Below are positions 27,345 through 36,735 of a DNA stretch of 64,000 nt, one piece after another. The position numbers and the translations under genes were made by a program. This stretch comes from Sideroxydans sp. (GTDB lineage: Bacteria > Pseudomonadota > Gammaproteobacteria > Burkholderiales > Gallionellaceae). The stretch spans positions 62,001 to 126,000 of the forward strand of contig WGNQ01000001.1 in NCBI GenBank assembly GCA_016124455.1. The letters are read 5' to 3'. A model generated the notes under the pieces. The model ran no database searches and was not told the DNA's origin. It saw only the letters and a program-made list of their open reading frames with translations. Position 1 is the stretch's first letter. Every line of letters starts with the position of its first letter.

Positions 27345-28139
27345 ATGGACCACTACCTGAAGCTGGAAAATCTGGGCATGACGTTCAAAACGCAGAAAGG
27401 TAATTTCTGTGCGTTGAAGCAAGTCAATCTAAGCATCAGTAAAGGGGAATTTATCTCCATTATTGGACACTCCGGATGCGGGAAATCGACCGTACTGAAC
27501 ATCGTTTCCGGCCTGCTGAAAACCAGCGAAGGTTACGTACTGCTGGAAAATCGCGAGGTCAATGCACCAGGCCCGGACCGGGCGGTTGTATTCCAGAATC
27601 ATTCATTGCTGCCGTGGCTGACAGTATACGAAAACGTACGCCTCGCCGTGGATAAGGTATTCGGCAGCGGCAAGAGCCGCAGCGAACGCGACGAATGGAC
27701 CCGCCACAATCTGGAGCTGGTGAACATGTTGCATTCGCTGGATAAACGCCCCGGTGAAATTTCGGGCGGCATGAAACAGCGTGTTGGCATTGCCCGTGCG
27801 CTATCGATGGAACCCAAGGTGTTGCTTATGGATGAGCCATTCGGCGCGCTGGATGCACTGACCCGGGCACATCTGCAGGATTCGGTGATGGAAATCCAGG
27901 CCACGCTCGGCAACACCGTACTGATGATTACTCACGATGTGGACGAAGCCGTACTGCTTTCCGATCGCATCGTGATGATGACCAACGGCCCGGCTGCAAC
28001 TATTGGCGAAGTACTGGATGTCGATCTGCCACGTCCGCGCGAGCGCCTGGCTCTGGCCAATGATCCACATTATCACCGCCTGCGCGGTGCGGTACTGGAG
28101 TTCCTGTACAGGAAACAAACAAAAAAAGAAGCTGCTTGA
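27345..28139 (+). CDS. nrtC: Nitrate ABC transporter ATP-binding protein
   Basis: The 264-residue ATPase has Walker A GHSGCGKST, Q-loop VFQNHSLLPWLTV, signature EISGGMKQRVGIARAL, Walker B VLLMDEPFGALD and the His switch ITHDVDEAVLLSDRI. It matches the single-domain NrtD/NrtC-type subunit without the extra NrtA-like regulatory domain of cyanobacterial NrtC. It energises NrtAB. GAGGAGG precedes ATG 27345. Confidence 0.94.
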   Translation: MDHYLKLENLGMTFKTQKGNFCALKQVNLSISKGEFISIIGHSGCGKSTVLNIVSGLLKTSEGYVLLENREVNAPGPDRAVVFQNHSLLPWLTVYENVRLAVDKVFGSGKSRSERDEWTRHNLELVNMLHSLDKRPGEISGGMKQRVGIARALSMEPKVLLMDEPFGALDALTRAHLQDSVMEIQATLGNTVLMITHDVDEAVLLSDRIVMMTNGPAATIGEVLDVDLPRPRERLALANDPHYHRLRGAVLEFLYRKQTKKEAA

Positions 28140-28166
28140 CCACATTGATCTCTCAGGGAAAACACC

Positions 28167-29474
28167 ATGAAAACACGCAATATCCTGTCCCAGCCCAAAT
28201 CACTGCTGGCATTGGCCATCGCCACAATTTCCGCTTCGGCCAGCGCCGCCGACTCCTTTACGGATGCACTAACCGGCGGCAAGGTGTCGGCCGACCTGCG
28301 GTATCGATATGAGAACGTGCGCAATCCCGGCAAGGCCGTGCCAAACAATGCAGATGCACAAACTGTACGGCTGCGTCTGGGCTACGAAACCGCACGCTAC
28401 ATGGGATTCGGCGCCATGGTGGAGGCGGCGGCAACCAGAACTGTATTCGGCGGAAACAACTACAACAGCCTGGCATGCACGACGGCATTCGGTTGCACCA
28501 GCTATGCCGTCGTGGCGGACCCGGTGGCCACGGAAATCAACCAGTCTTACCTGAGCTATAACGGCATTCCGGAAACCATTGCAAAATGGGGACGCCAGCG
28601 CCTGATACTCGACAACGCGCGCTTCGTCGGCAACGTAGGCTGGCGCCAGAACGAGCAGACCTACAACGCGTTTACCCTGGTCAACCAGTCGCTCCCCGAC
28701 ACCACGTTCACGGTCGGCTATATCACCAACGTAAATCGTGTCTTTACCAACAATGCCATCGTTGCGACAACTGGCGCACCTGCAACCGGAGCAACTGCCG
28801 GCAACCACAAGATGAGCTCGACCATCCTGAACATGAATTACAAAGGCTGGCGTTATGCGGCCCTTACCGCTTACAGCTACTTGCTGGATTACGACAGGAG
28901 CAGCGGATTCACCGCAAATTCCACCAATACTTATGGCCTGCGTCTCAACGGCAATGCCCCGGTAGGTGGCTATAAAGCCCTGTACACCGCGGAATACGCC
29001 AGCCAGTCGAATGCCAAACTTAACAATGCAACGTCCTACACGGTCAACTATGCACTACTGGAAGGCGGCATGGACTTTGGTGCAGCAACGCTCAAGCTCG
29101 GTTACGAAATACTCGGCAGCAACGGCAACGCCGCAACCAGCCGCTCCTTCTCCACCCCGCTGGCCACACTGCACGCCTTTAATGGCTGGGCCGACATGTT
29201 CCTCGCGACCCCTCCGCGCGGGCTGAAGGATGCCTACATGTCTGCCAACACCGCATTGTCCGGCGTCAAGCTGGCGGCAATCTGTCACGACTTCCGCGCA
29301 GACCGGCCAGATGCGACAGCCAACCACTACGGCACGGAATGGGATGCCCTGGCAGCCAGGAATTTCGGCAAGAACTATAGCGTCGGCCTCAAGCTTGCCC
29401 GTTTCCGCACCCGGCTCGCAGCCAGTTATCCCGACACCGACAAGATATGGCTGTGGGCTGAAGCAAAATTCTGA
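28167..29474 (+). CDS. Outer-membrane porin, alginate-export-like family
   Basis: The 435-residue protein has a signal peptide ending SASA-AD and a long series of amphipathic beta strands, beginning VSADLRYRYENVRN and ending with an aromatic residue (WAEAKF), as porins do. The N-terminal pattern (DLRYRYENV...VRLRLGYETARYMGFGAMVE) resembles alginate-export-type 16-18-strand barrels. Lying between the nitrate ABC transporter and nitrate reductase, it probably admits nitrate or nitrite across the outer membrane. That role is inferred from context only. Confidence 0.75.
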   Translation: MKTRNILSQPKSLLALAIATISASASAADSFTDALTGGKVSADLRYRYENVRNPGKAVPNNADAQTVRLRLGYETARYMGFGAMVEAAATRTVFGGNNYNSLACTTAFGCTSYAVVADPVATEINQSYLSYNGIPETIAKWGRQRLILDNARFVGNVGWRQNEQTYNAFTLVNQSLPDTTFTVGYITNVNRVFTNNAIVATTGAPATGATAGNHKMSSTILNMNYKGWRYAALTAYSYLLDYDRSSGFTANSTNTYGLRLNGNAPVGGYKALYTAEYASQSNAKLNNATSYTVNYALLEGGMDFGAATLKLGYEILGSNGNAATSRSFSTPLATLHAFNGWADMFLATPPRGLKDAYMSANTALSGVKLAAICHDFRADRPDATANHYGTEWDALAARNFGKNYSVGLKLARFRTRLAASYPDTDKIWLWAEAKF

Positions 29475-29499
29475 CGCGCTACATATAAGGGAGATGATC

Positions 29500-29910
29500 A
29501 TGCAGAAACCCGGATCGATTCTTTACCGTGACAGCAGCGAGCCCAGCATCCTGCCGAACCAGCTGCATCAATGCCAAACCGGACTGCAGGCTTTTTTTGA
29601 CTGTCTGAAGGCATGCATATTTCGCGGCCACACATGGTCCGCTCACCGGAGAGAGGTTTCAATCATGTATTACGGCAGAAGCAGCGAGTTTCTGATGGTG
29701 ACATCCGAACGCATGGTACTTCCAGATGCCCCATGCACGCTGAAGTCCATACTGGACCGGTTGCGCCTGCGTGGTGCCAGATGGGCATACGAGCTGGATG
29801 ACAGCCACATGTTTTGCGAAATCGACGGCAAAGCTGGCATGTTATCCAGTTGCGTAGAACCCGGCGCCGAAATAGGCATTTTTTCCAGGAAAAGCATCTT
29901 CGAACCATGA
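29500..29910 (+). CDS. MoaD/ThiS-like small protein of the nas operon, without a diglycine end
   Basis: The frame encodes 136 residues from ATG 29500 (preceded by AAGGGA) or 81 from ATG 29665 (preceded by GAGAGG). The C-terminal 81 residues read like a beta-grasp MoaD protein: a start strand, a helix LKSILDRLRLRGARWAYEL, a middle strand MFCEIDGK and a final VEPGAEIGIFSR. It lacks the C-terminal Gly-Gly needed for thiocarboxylation and ends FEP. The N-terminal 55 residues hold several Cys (CQTG, FDCLKAC) and are unrecognised. The stop overlaps nasA (ATGA). A role with nitrate reductase or its molybdenum cofactor is inferred from position. Confidence 0.55.
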   Translation: MQKPGSILYRDSSEPSILPNQLHQCQTGLQAFFDCLKACIFRGHTWSAHRREVSIMYYGRSSEFLMVTSERMVLPDAPCTLKSILDRLRLRGARWAYELDDSHMFCEIDGKAGMLSSCVEPGAEIGIFSRKSIFEP

Positions 29911-32609
29911 ACAGGGAAACCCGATCAACATGTTGTTATTGCGGCGTCGGCTGCGGCGTGATCATCGAGAGTAATGGCGCGCGCATAACCGGCGTGCGCG
30001 GAGACCCGGAACATCCGGCAAACCAGGGACGGCTGTGCAGCAAAGGCACAACGCTTCATCTCACCGCGCGTAACGAGCTGCGCACAATGCACCCGGAGCT
30101 CCGCAGGACACGCCAGGCGCCGCGTCAGCAAACAAGCTGGGATGCTGCCCTTGACATGGTAGTGGATAAATTTTCCGCCATCATTCAGCAGCATGGGCCG
30201 AATGCGGTAGGTTTTTATGTTTCTGGCCAGATGCTGACCGAGGACTACTACGTATTCAATAAACTCGCCAAGGGACTGATTGGCACCAACAACATCGATA
30301 CCAATTCGAGGCTATGCATGTCTTCGGCAGTTTCTGGCTATAAAGCCACACTGGGGATGGATGCACCACCCGGATGCTACGAGGATATCGATCATGCGAG
30401 CTGCATTTTTATCGCCGGATCGAACACTGCCTATGCGCACCCCGTTCTATTCCGCCGCATCGAGGAAGCGCGCAGGAAAGATCCGGAATTAAAACTGGTT
30501 GTAGTTGATCCGCGTCTTACTGATACCGCAAGCGCGGCGGATCTGCATCTGGGTATCCTGCCTGGCACCGATGTCGTGCTGTTCAATGCAATGCTTCATG
30601 TAATGCTGTGGGAAGGCTGGCATGATGCCGCCTACATAGCCGCACACACTGAAGGTTTTTCCAGGCTCAAAGCTACGGTCCGCGAATACACGCCTCGCCA
30701 TGCTGCAGAAATTTGCGGAATTTCGGCGGAGGATATCGTGCAAGCCGCGCAATGGTTCGCGCAAGGGCCAACGCTGTCGCTCTACTGTCAGGGATTAAAC
30801 CAATCGGTACAAGGCACGCAGAAGAATGCCGCCCTGATTAATCTACATCTCGCCACAGGCCAGATCGGCAGACCCGGCGCAGCACCCCTTTCACTTACCG
30901 GGCAACCCAACGCCATGGGTGGGCGAGAAGTGGGTGGCATGGCGAACCTGCTTTCCGGCCACCGCGAACTTGACAACGCAGCACATCGTGCGGAAATCGC
31001 TACCTTGTGGGGTGTTGACGAAGTGCCCGCGCATCCCGGCAGAACCGCCGTAGAAATGTTCGATGCCGTACGGAATGGGGAGATCAAGGCGCTGTGGATC
31101 GCCTGTACCAACCCGGCACAATCGATGCCAGACCTCAACGCCATCGACCTGGCGCTGACAACCGCCGAATTTATCGTGGTTCAGGATGCCTTCCGCAATA
31201 CCGACACTGTGCCCTACGCCGATGTCCTGTTGCCAGCAACGACATGGGGCGAAAAAGAAGGCACCGTCACCAACTCGGAACGCTGTATCTCGCGCGTACG
31301 GACAGCCGTTCTTGCTCCCGGCGAGGCCCGGCACGACTGGCAGATTGCGGCGGACTTCGCCCGGCGACTGGCGCTGCGTCTGGGTAAACGAAATATCCTT
31401 GATTACACCGGCACTGAGGCGATCTTCAACGAACATCGAGCCACCACAGCAGGACGAGACCTCGACATCAGTGGACTAAGCTACGCGCTGCTGGAACACG
31501 CCGGACCACAGCAATGGCCAATACCGCAAGGTGAAGCACACGGACGCAAGCGACTGTATGCAGACAATGTATTTCCCACCCCGGACGGCAAGGCGCGCTT
31601 CGTCGATACAGCCTATCGTCCGGTTGCCGAAGAGACCGATGCACGATATCCATTGCATCTCAATACCGGCAGACTCCGTGACCAGTGGCATGGGATGAGC
31701 CGCACCGGCAGTGTCGGGCGCCTGTTCAGCCATGCTCAGGAAGCTGTACTGGCCATGAACGAATCCGACATGTCGCGGCGTGGAATCGCTGATGGCGACA
31801 TAGTGAAAATCACCAGCCGCCGCGGGAAGCTGGCCGTACGCGCAGCAGCATCGCCCGAAATGCGGGCAGGACAGGTGTATATGCCGATGCACTGGGGAAG
31901 CCGCTTTATGAGCGGACGGGGAGCAAACGCCCTGACCATCAGTTCATTCGATGCCAAATCCAAGCAGCCCGAGCTCAAGCATGCCGCAGTGCAGATATGC
32001 CGGCTCGACCTTCCCTGGCAGATGGTAGCCATGTGCAAAGGCGATGCGTTGCGCCGGATGGATAGCATGCAGGCCCTGCTGAACAATTTCGATTACGCCT
32101 CCCTGGGGCTGCATGGCCGGGACGAAGAACTCGTGGTATTGCATGCCGCCCATGCCACCCCTGTGCCAGACGAAATCATGATGGAGCTAGATGCAATTAT
32201 CGGACTGGATGACGAATCCAGCATCATGAACTACCGGGATGCACGGCAAGGAATTTCCAAACGGGCACGGATAGAAAACGGCAAGTTGGCCAGTGTGCGC
32301 CTGGCAGGGGAAACCGCTGCACGCGACTGGCTGAAGGAAGTGATCGACCAGGATATCGATGCCGAATCGTTGCGACCCTTGCTGTTCGCACCACTGAGTG
32401 AACCGCCGCAAGGCCAGATGCAGCGTGGGCGCATCATTTGCAATTGCCTGGATGTGTCCGAGACGGAAATCCTGAACGAACTGAAGAGTGGACTTGGCTT
32501 GCCCGACATCCAGAAAAAATTGAAATGTGGCACGCAGTGCGGATCATGCGTGCCGGAGTTGAAACGACTCGCCGCGGAGAATGAAAAAATGCAAGGAGAA
32601 ATGGCATGA
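29907..32609 (+). CDS. nasA: Assimilatory nitrate reductase, catalytic subunit
   Basis: The 900-residue molybdopterin enzyme reduces nitrate to nitrite in the cytoplasm. The N-terminus binds a 4Fe-4S cluster (CCYCGVGCG... with a fourth Cys in GRLCSKG). Molybdopterin-binding segments include LTGQPNAMGGREVGGMANLLSGHR and LNTGRLRDQWHGMSRTG. The C-terminus has a BFD-type iron-sulfur domain (ICNCLDVSETEI...CGTQCGSC). No Tat signal is present. It overlaps the MoaD-like gene by 4 bases and nirB by 4, so the three are tightly coupled. No separate NasB/NasC FAD reductase subunit is encoded here. Confidence 0.96.
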   Translation: MNRETRSTCCYCGVGCGVIIESNGARITGVRGDPEHPANQGRLCSKGTTLHLTARNELRTMHPELRRTRQAPRQQTSWDAALDMVVDKFSAIIQQHGPNAVGFYVSGQMLTEDYYVFNKLAKGLIGTNNIDTNSRLCMSSAVSGYKATLGMDAPPGCYEDIDHASCIFIAGSNTAYAHPVLFRRIEEARRKDPELKLVVVDPRLTDTASAADLHLGILPGTDVVLFNAMLHVMLWEGWHDAAYIAAHTEGFSRLKATVREYTPRHAAEICGISAEDIVQAAQWFAQGPTLSLYCQGLNQSVQGTQKNAALINLHLATGQIGRPGAAPLSLTGQPNAMGGREVGGMANLLSGHRELDNAAHRAEIATLWGVDEVPAHPGRTAVEMFDAVRNGEIKALWIACTNPAQSMPDLNAIDLALTTAEFIVVQDAFRNTDTVPYADVLLPATTWGEKEGTVTNSERCISRVRTAVLAPGEARHDWQIAADFARRLALRLGKRNILDYTGTEAIFNEHRATTAGRDLDISGLSYALLEHAGPQQWPIPQGEAHGRKRLYADNVFPTPDGKARFVDTAYRPVAEETDARYPLHLNTGRLRDQWHGMSRTGSVGRLFSHAQEAVLAMNESDMSRRGIADGDIVKITSRRGKLAVRAAASPEMRAGQVYMPMHWGSRFMSGRGANALTISSFDAKSKQPELKHAAVQICRLDLPWQMVAMCKGDALRRMDSMQALLNNFDYASLGLHGRDEELVVLHAAHATPVPDEIMMELDAIIGLDDESSIMNYRDARQGISKRARIENGKLASVRLAGETAARDWLKEVIDQDIDAESLRPLLFAPLSEPPQGQMQRGRIICNCLDVSETEILNELKSGLGLPDIQKKLKCGTQCGSCVPELKRLAAENEKMQGEMA

Positions 32610-35029
32610 AAAAAATGAAACTGGTAATGGTCGGAAACGGTATGGCCGGCGTACGCACTCTGGAGGAATTGCTCAAACTTGAGCCGGATATGTACGACAT
32701 CACCGTGTTCGGTGCCGAGCCCTATCCAAACTATAACCGCATCATGCTGTCACCGGTACTGGCTGGGGAACAGCAGATACAGGACATTATTCTCAACGAT
32801 CTTGACTGGTATGCGCAGCATTGCATCACACTGCACCTCGACAAGGAAGTGAGCCGTATCGACCGCCTCAACCAGGTGGTATACGCCGACGACGGAACAG
32901 CTGCGGAATACGACCGACTGCTGCTGGCCACCGGTTCCACACCATTCATATTGCCGATACCCGGCAAGGATCTGGAGGGCGTAATCGGCTATCGCGACAT
33001 CCACGACACCAACGCAATGATAGAGGCATCGCAGAAATACAAACACGCGGTAGTGATCGGGGGGGGCCTGCTTGGGCTGGAAGCAGCAAATGGCCTGGCA
33101 TTGCGAGGCATGGACGTAACTGTGGTGCATCTGATGCCCTGGCTGATGGAACGCCAGCTAGACCGGGAGGCTGCGCGCATGCTGCAGGCGTCGCTAGAAG
33201 CCAAGGGACTGAAATTCCTGCTGGAAAGACAGTCGCAGGAACTGGTCGGAAATGCACAGGGACGCGTCAGCGCCATCCGCTTCAAGGATGGCAGCGAAAT
33301 ACCGGCCGACCTGGTGGTGATGGCGGTAGGCATCCGCCCGAGCACCACACTGGCTGAATCTGCCGGCATCCATTGCAATCGCGGAATTGTGGTGAACGAC
33401 ACGATGCAGACCTATGATCCAAAAATCTACGCGGTTGGTGAGTGCGTCTCCCACCGCGGCATAGCATATGGACTGGTTGCCCCGTTATTCGAGCAAGGCA
33501 AGGTATGCGCCAATCATTTGGCACGCATGGGTATAGGGCGTTACCAAGGGTCGGTAACGTCGACCAAACTCAAGGTAACCGGTATCGACCTGTTTTCCGC
33601 TGGCAATTTTACCGGTGACGAAAATACAGACGACATCGTACTGCAGGATGCCGCAGGCGGCGTCTACAAAAAACTGGTGCTGCAGGATGACAAACTGATC
33701 GGCGCAGTGATGTACGGCGACACCAGGGATGGAGCCTGGTATTTTCAGATGATACGGGAGGGCAAGAACATTGCCGAGATCCGGGACCACCTTCTGTTCG
33801 GCCAGTCCGGCCTAGGCAACACCGGACACCAAGGGCAGAGTAGCGCCGCATCCATGCCGAACGAAATGGAAGTTTGCGGTTGCAACGGCGTAAGCAAGGG
33901 AACCATCGTCAAGGCAATCAAGGAACAGGGACTGTTCTCGCTGGAAGAAGTGCGCAAGCATACCAAGGCTTCGGCTTCCTGCGGCTCGTGTACCGGATTG
34001 TGCGAACAGATACTTGCCTCCACCCTGGGCGGCGCATACGCACCACAGGACAACAAGGCCAAGCCGATGTGTGGCTGTACCGAACTGACGCACGAGGAAG
34101 TGCGCAAAGCAATACGCGACGAGAAACTGCTGTCCATCCCACAGACCATGCAGTTCCTTAACTGGAACACACCTAACGGCTGTGCTTCATGTCGTCCGGC
34201 ATTAAACTACTATTTGATCTGCGCCTGGCCTCACCAAGCCAAGGATGATCCGCAGTCGCGCTTCATTAACGAGCGCGCTCATGCCAACATCCAGAAGGAT
34301 GGCACATTCTCGGTGGTGCCGCGCATATACGGCGGCATCACCAGCCCGCAGCAATTGCGCCGTATCGCTGATGTAGCTGACAAATATGAGATTCCGACTG
34401 TCAAGGTAACCGGGGGGCAGCGCATCGACTTGCTCGGCGTCAAGAAGGAAGATCTGCCCAAGGTCTGGGCAGACCTGGACATGCCTTCCGGTTACGCATA
34501 TGGAAAATCCATTCGCACGGTAAAAACCTGCGTCGGAAGCGAATGGTGTCGCTTCGGGGTACAAGATTCGACCCAGATGGGCATTGACATCGAGCTTGCC
34601 TTTGACCGTATGTGGACACCCCATAAGTTGAAAATTGCCGTGTCTGGCTGCCCCCGTAACTGCGCTGAAGCATCCATCAAGGATGTCGGGATTATCGGCG
34701 TCGATTCCGGCTGGGAAATCTATGTGGGCGGCAATGGTGGAATCAAGACCGAAGTTGCTCAATTCATGGTCAAGGTCAAGACACACGACGAAGTAATGGA
34801 GTATGCCGCTGCATTTACCCAGTTATATCGCGAGGAAGCGCGCTATCTGGATCGTACTGTGCATTACATTGAGCGCGTCGGAATGGATTACATCAAACAG
34901 CGCGTGGTGGAGGATGCAGCCAACCGGAAGGCATTGTATGACCGCTTGATGTATGCATTGCAAGGGGCCAAGAACCCTTGGGCAAAAGAGAGCCTAAATC
35001 CACAGGAATTCACTGCACTGGCCATTTGA
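32606..35029 (+). CDS. nirB: NADH-dependent nitrite reductase, large subunit
   Basis: The 807-residue enzyme reduces nitrite to ammonium. It has an N-terminal FAD/NAD(P)H domain (MVGNGMAGVRTLEELL, VVIGGGLLGLEAANGL) and two BFD 2Fe-2S segments (CGCNGVSKGTI... and CGCTELTHEEV...). The siroheme/4Fe-4S sulfite-nitrite reductase half follows, with the ligand Cys residues in TCVGSEWC and SGCPRNC. The start overlaps the nasA stop by 4 bases. It works with NirD. Confidence 0.97.
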   Translation: MKKMKLVMVGNGMAGVRTLEELLKLEPDMYDITVFGAEPYPNYNRIMLSPVLAGEQQIQDIILNDLDWYAQHCITLHLDKEVSRIDRLNQVVYADDGTAAEYDRLLLATGSTPFILPIPGKDLEGVIGYRDIHDTNAMIEASQKYKHAVVIGGGLLGLEAANGLALRGMDVTVVHLMPWLMERQLDREAARMLQASLEAKGLKFLLERQSQELVGNAQGRVSAIRFKDGSEIPADLVVMAVGIRPSTTLAESAGIHCNRGIVVNDTMQTYDPKIYAVGECVSHRGIAYGLVAPLFEQGKVCANHLARMGIGRYQGSVTSTKLKVTGIDLFSAGNFTGDENTDDIVLQDAAGGVYKKLVLQDDKLIGAVMYGDTRDGAWYFQMIREGKNIAEIRDHLLFGQSGLGNTGHQGQSSAASMPNEMEVCGCNGVSKGTIVKAIKEQGLFSLEEVRKHTKASASCGSCTGLCEQILASTLGGAYAPQDNKAKPMCGCTELTHEEVRKAIRDEKLLSIPQTMQFLNWNTPNGCASCRPALNYYLICAWPHQAKDDPQSRFINERAHANIQKDGTFSVVPRIYGGITSPQQLRRIADVADKYEIPTVKVTGGQRIDLLGVKKEDLPKVWADLDMPSGYAYGKSIRTVKTCVGSEWCRFGVQDSTQMGIDIELAFDRMWTPHKLKIAVSGCPRNCAEASIKDVGIIGVDSGWEIYVGGNGGIKTEVAQFMVKVKTHDEVMEYAAAFTQLYREEARYLDRTVHYIERVGMDYIKQRVVEDAANRKALYDRLMYALQGAKNPWAKESLNPQEFTALAI

Positions 35030-35043
35030 AAAAGGAAACCAAC

Positions 35044-35352
35044 ATGGAAAACTGGCATCAAGTAGCAACTTTGGATGAAATTCCTCCGCTTGGGAGCCGC
35101 AAGGTTCATACCGATCAAGGCGACATCGCCCTGTTTCGCACTGCTGATGGGGAAATTTTTGCATTACGCGACAGGTGCCCACACAAGGGAGGGCCGCTAT
35201 CGCAGGGCATTGTGTCCGGGAAGCAGGTTACCTGCCCGTTACACGGATGGAATATAAACCTTGATGATGGAAACGCCATCGCGCCAGACATCGGATGTGC
35301 AGGGAAAGTTGCCGTCAGGATGCAGGGTGGCAACATCTTAATTAGCCTTTAG
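35044..35352 (+). CDS. nirD: Nitrite reductase small subunit (Rieske)
   Basis: The 102-residue Rieske-type protein has the pattern CPHKGG ... CPLHGW, which supplies two Cys and two His. It is the small partner of NirB. ATG 35044 follows AAAGGAAAC, 14 bases after nirB. It is the last gene of the nas operon. Confidence 0.94.
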   Translation: MENWHQVATLDEIPPLGSRKVHTDQGDIALFRTADGEIFALRDRCPHKGGPLSQGIVSGKQVTCPLHGWNINLDDGNAIAPDIGCAGKVAVRMQGGNILISL

Positions 35353-35480
35353 TCAGGTATGGAATGAAATCTGTTCCCTGATGGCTATAGCCGGCGAAGA
35401 GACAGGTGGGTTCGGTCATAGCGGTCTAATTCTATTGAGGGCCCGCCTTCCGCCAAGGAGTGGATGAAGTCTGGCACACC

Positions 35481-36008
35481 TTACTTCAGGCTGGGGGGTA
35501 TGCCGTGGATGTATTTGACGAAATTGACTTCAAACTCGCCACACTCGATTTCATCTGGTGCCTCCCACAGGCTACTCGCCAAATCGAAAATGTGATCAGG
35601 CACCACCATCGAGAACGTGGCCCCTTTCTCAGCATTCCGATGCCGCACCCGTTCGCGCCGAACATCGATCGGTGCGTCCAGTACGTGCATGACCGGGGCA
35701 TATCCGCACCCCTGTATTTTCCGGCAGAACTCAACGCGTGGCCCATGCTGAATCATGCCGAGCTCAAGAATCACATCCTTTCCCGATAAAAGGAGATGCT
35801 GGCTATGTCGCCAGATGAGGGTGATTAGTCTCTCCTTGCGTTCGATATACCAGGGCAAGAAATCCCCGGCAGGGCGGTCAGGCCTGAACAGGTTCGCAAA
35901 CCACTCGTCAAGCGCAATGTGGACACCCTCAGTACGCGATGCAAGTGCAATGGCGAAAGTGGATTTACCGGCACCAACGGGGCCTTCAATCAGATGGACA
36001 GCGGGCAT
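35481..36008 (-). CDS. P-loop kinase-like AAA-family protein
   Basis: The 175-residue protein has a Walker A motif GPVGAGKST at residues about 9-17, an early IALDEWF, and a later cluster of Arg residues (DAPIDVRRERVRHRN), a lid-like pattern. This is typical of small-molecule or nucleotide kinases of the zeta-toxin/AAA_33 type. No partner is adjacent; the gene is separate from the nas operon and read on the other strand. The substrate is unknown. Confidence 0.8.
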   Translation of the reverse strand: MPAVHLIEGPVGAGKSTFAIALASRTEGVHIALDEWFANLFRPDRPAGDFLPWYIERKERLITLIWRHSQHLLLSGKDVILELGMIQHGPRVEFCRKIQGCGYAPVMHVLDAPIDVRRERVRHRNAEKGATFSMVVPDHIFDLASSLWEAPDEIECGEFEVNFVKYIHGIPPSLK

Positions 36009-36092
36009 AATGGATACGACGCATTGGCAAGGTGGCTAACTGGAAACCTGAGCATCGCGGATAACACGGTACCGGCTTTGCACGTAACCGGG

Positions 36093-36701
36093 CTAGTCCG
36101 CCAGCGTGGCGCGCATGCTTGGCCGTGCGCTGATCCGCTCGAACCAGGCGGCCAGGTTGGCGTGTGCCGCGCGCCAATTGCGTTCCGGCTGCCGCAGGTC
36201 GAGGTAGACCAGCGCACTGGCCAGCGCCAGGTCGGCCAGGGTAAGTGCTGCACCCTCGCACCATTCGCGCTCGCCCAGCAACTGGGCGGCATAATCCAGC
36301 GCGCGGCTGATGGCATCGTTATAGCGGGAGATATTCGCCTGCTCCTGCTTTTCCGGCGGCCGTATGTGTTCGGTGCGCACCACCACTGCCGAATCCATGA
36401 TGCCATCCGCGAGCGCTTCCCAGCGCCTTACCCGCATCCGCGCCAGCACATCGTTGCGCGGGATCAGGACAGGCGTGTCGTTCAGCGTATCCACATACTC
36501 GGCAATCACCGGCGAGTCGAACACGCAGGTCTGGTCATCAAGGATCAGCGCCGGTATGCGCCCCAGCGGGTTGACCTGCGCGACTTTGCTGCCCGGCTCG
36601 CGCGGCGCATCGATCGCGTAATCATGGGCAATGTTCTTCTCCAGCAACATCAGGCGCACCTTGCGCACATAGGGACTCACGTTGGTGCCGATCAATTTCA
36701 T
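36093..36701 (-). CDS. Glutathione S-transferase family protein
   Basis: The 202-residue protein has an N-terminal thioredoxin-fold domain (MKLIGTNVSPYVRKVRLMLLEK, with SPYVRK at the usual catalytic position, and NPLGRIPALILDD). An all-helical C-terminal domain includes LTLADLALASALVYLDLR. It resembles bacterial GSTs of unknown substrate (YibF-like). Length is typical. Confidence 0.9.
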   Translation of the reverse strand: MKLIGTNVSPYVRKVRLMLLEKNIAHDYAIDAPREPGSKVAQVNPLGRIPALILDDQTCVFDSPVIAEYVDTLNDTPVLIPRNDVLARMRVRRWEALADGIMDSAVVVRTEHIRPPEKQEQANISRYNDAISRALDYAAQLLGEREWCEGAALTLADLALASALVYLDLRQPERNWRAAHANLAAWFERISARPSMRATLAD

Positions 36702-36735
36702 TTATCTCTCCCGATACAAACCGTTCGTTCAGCCG

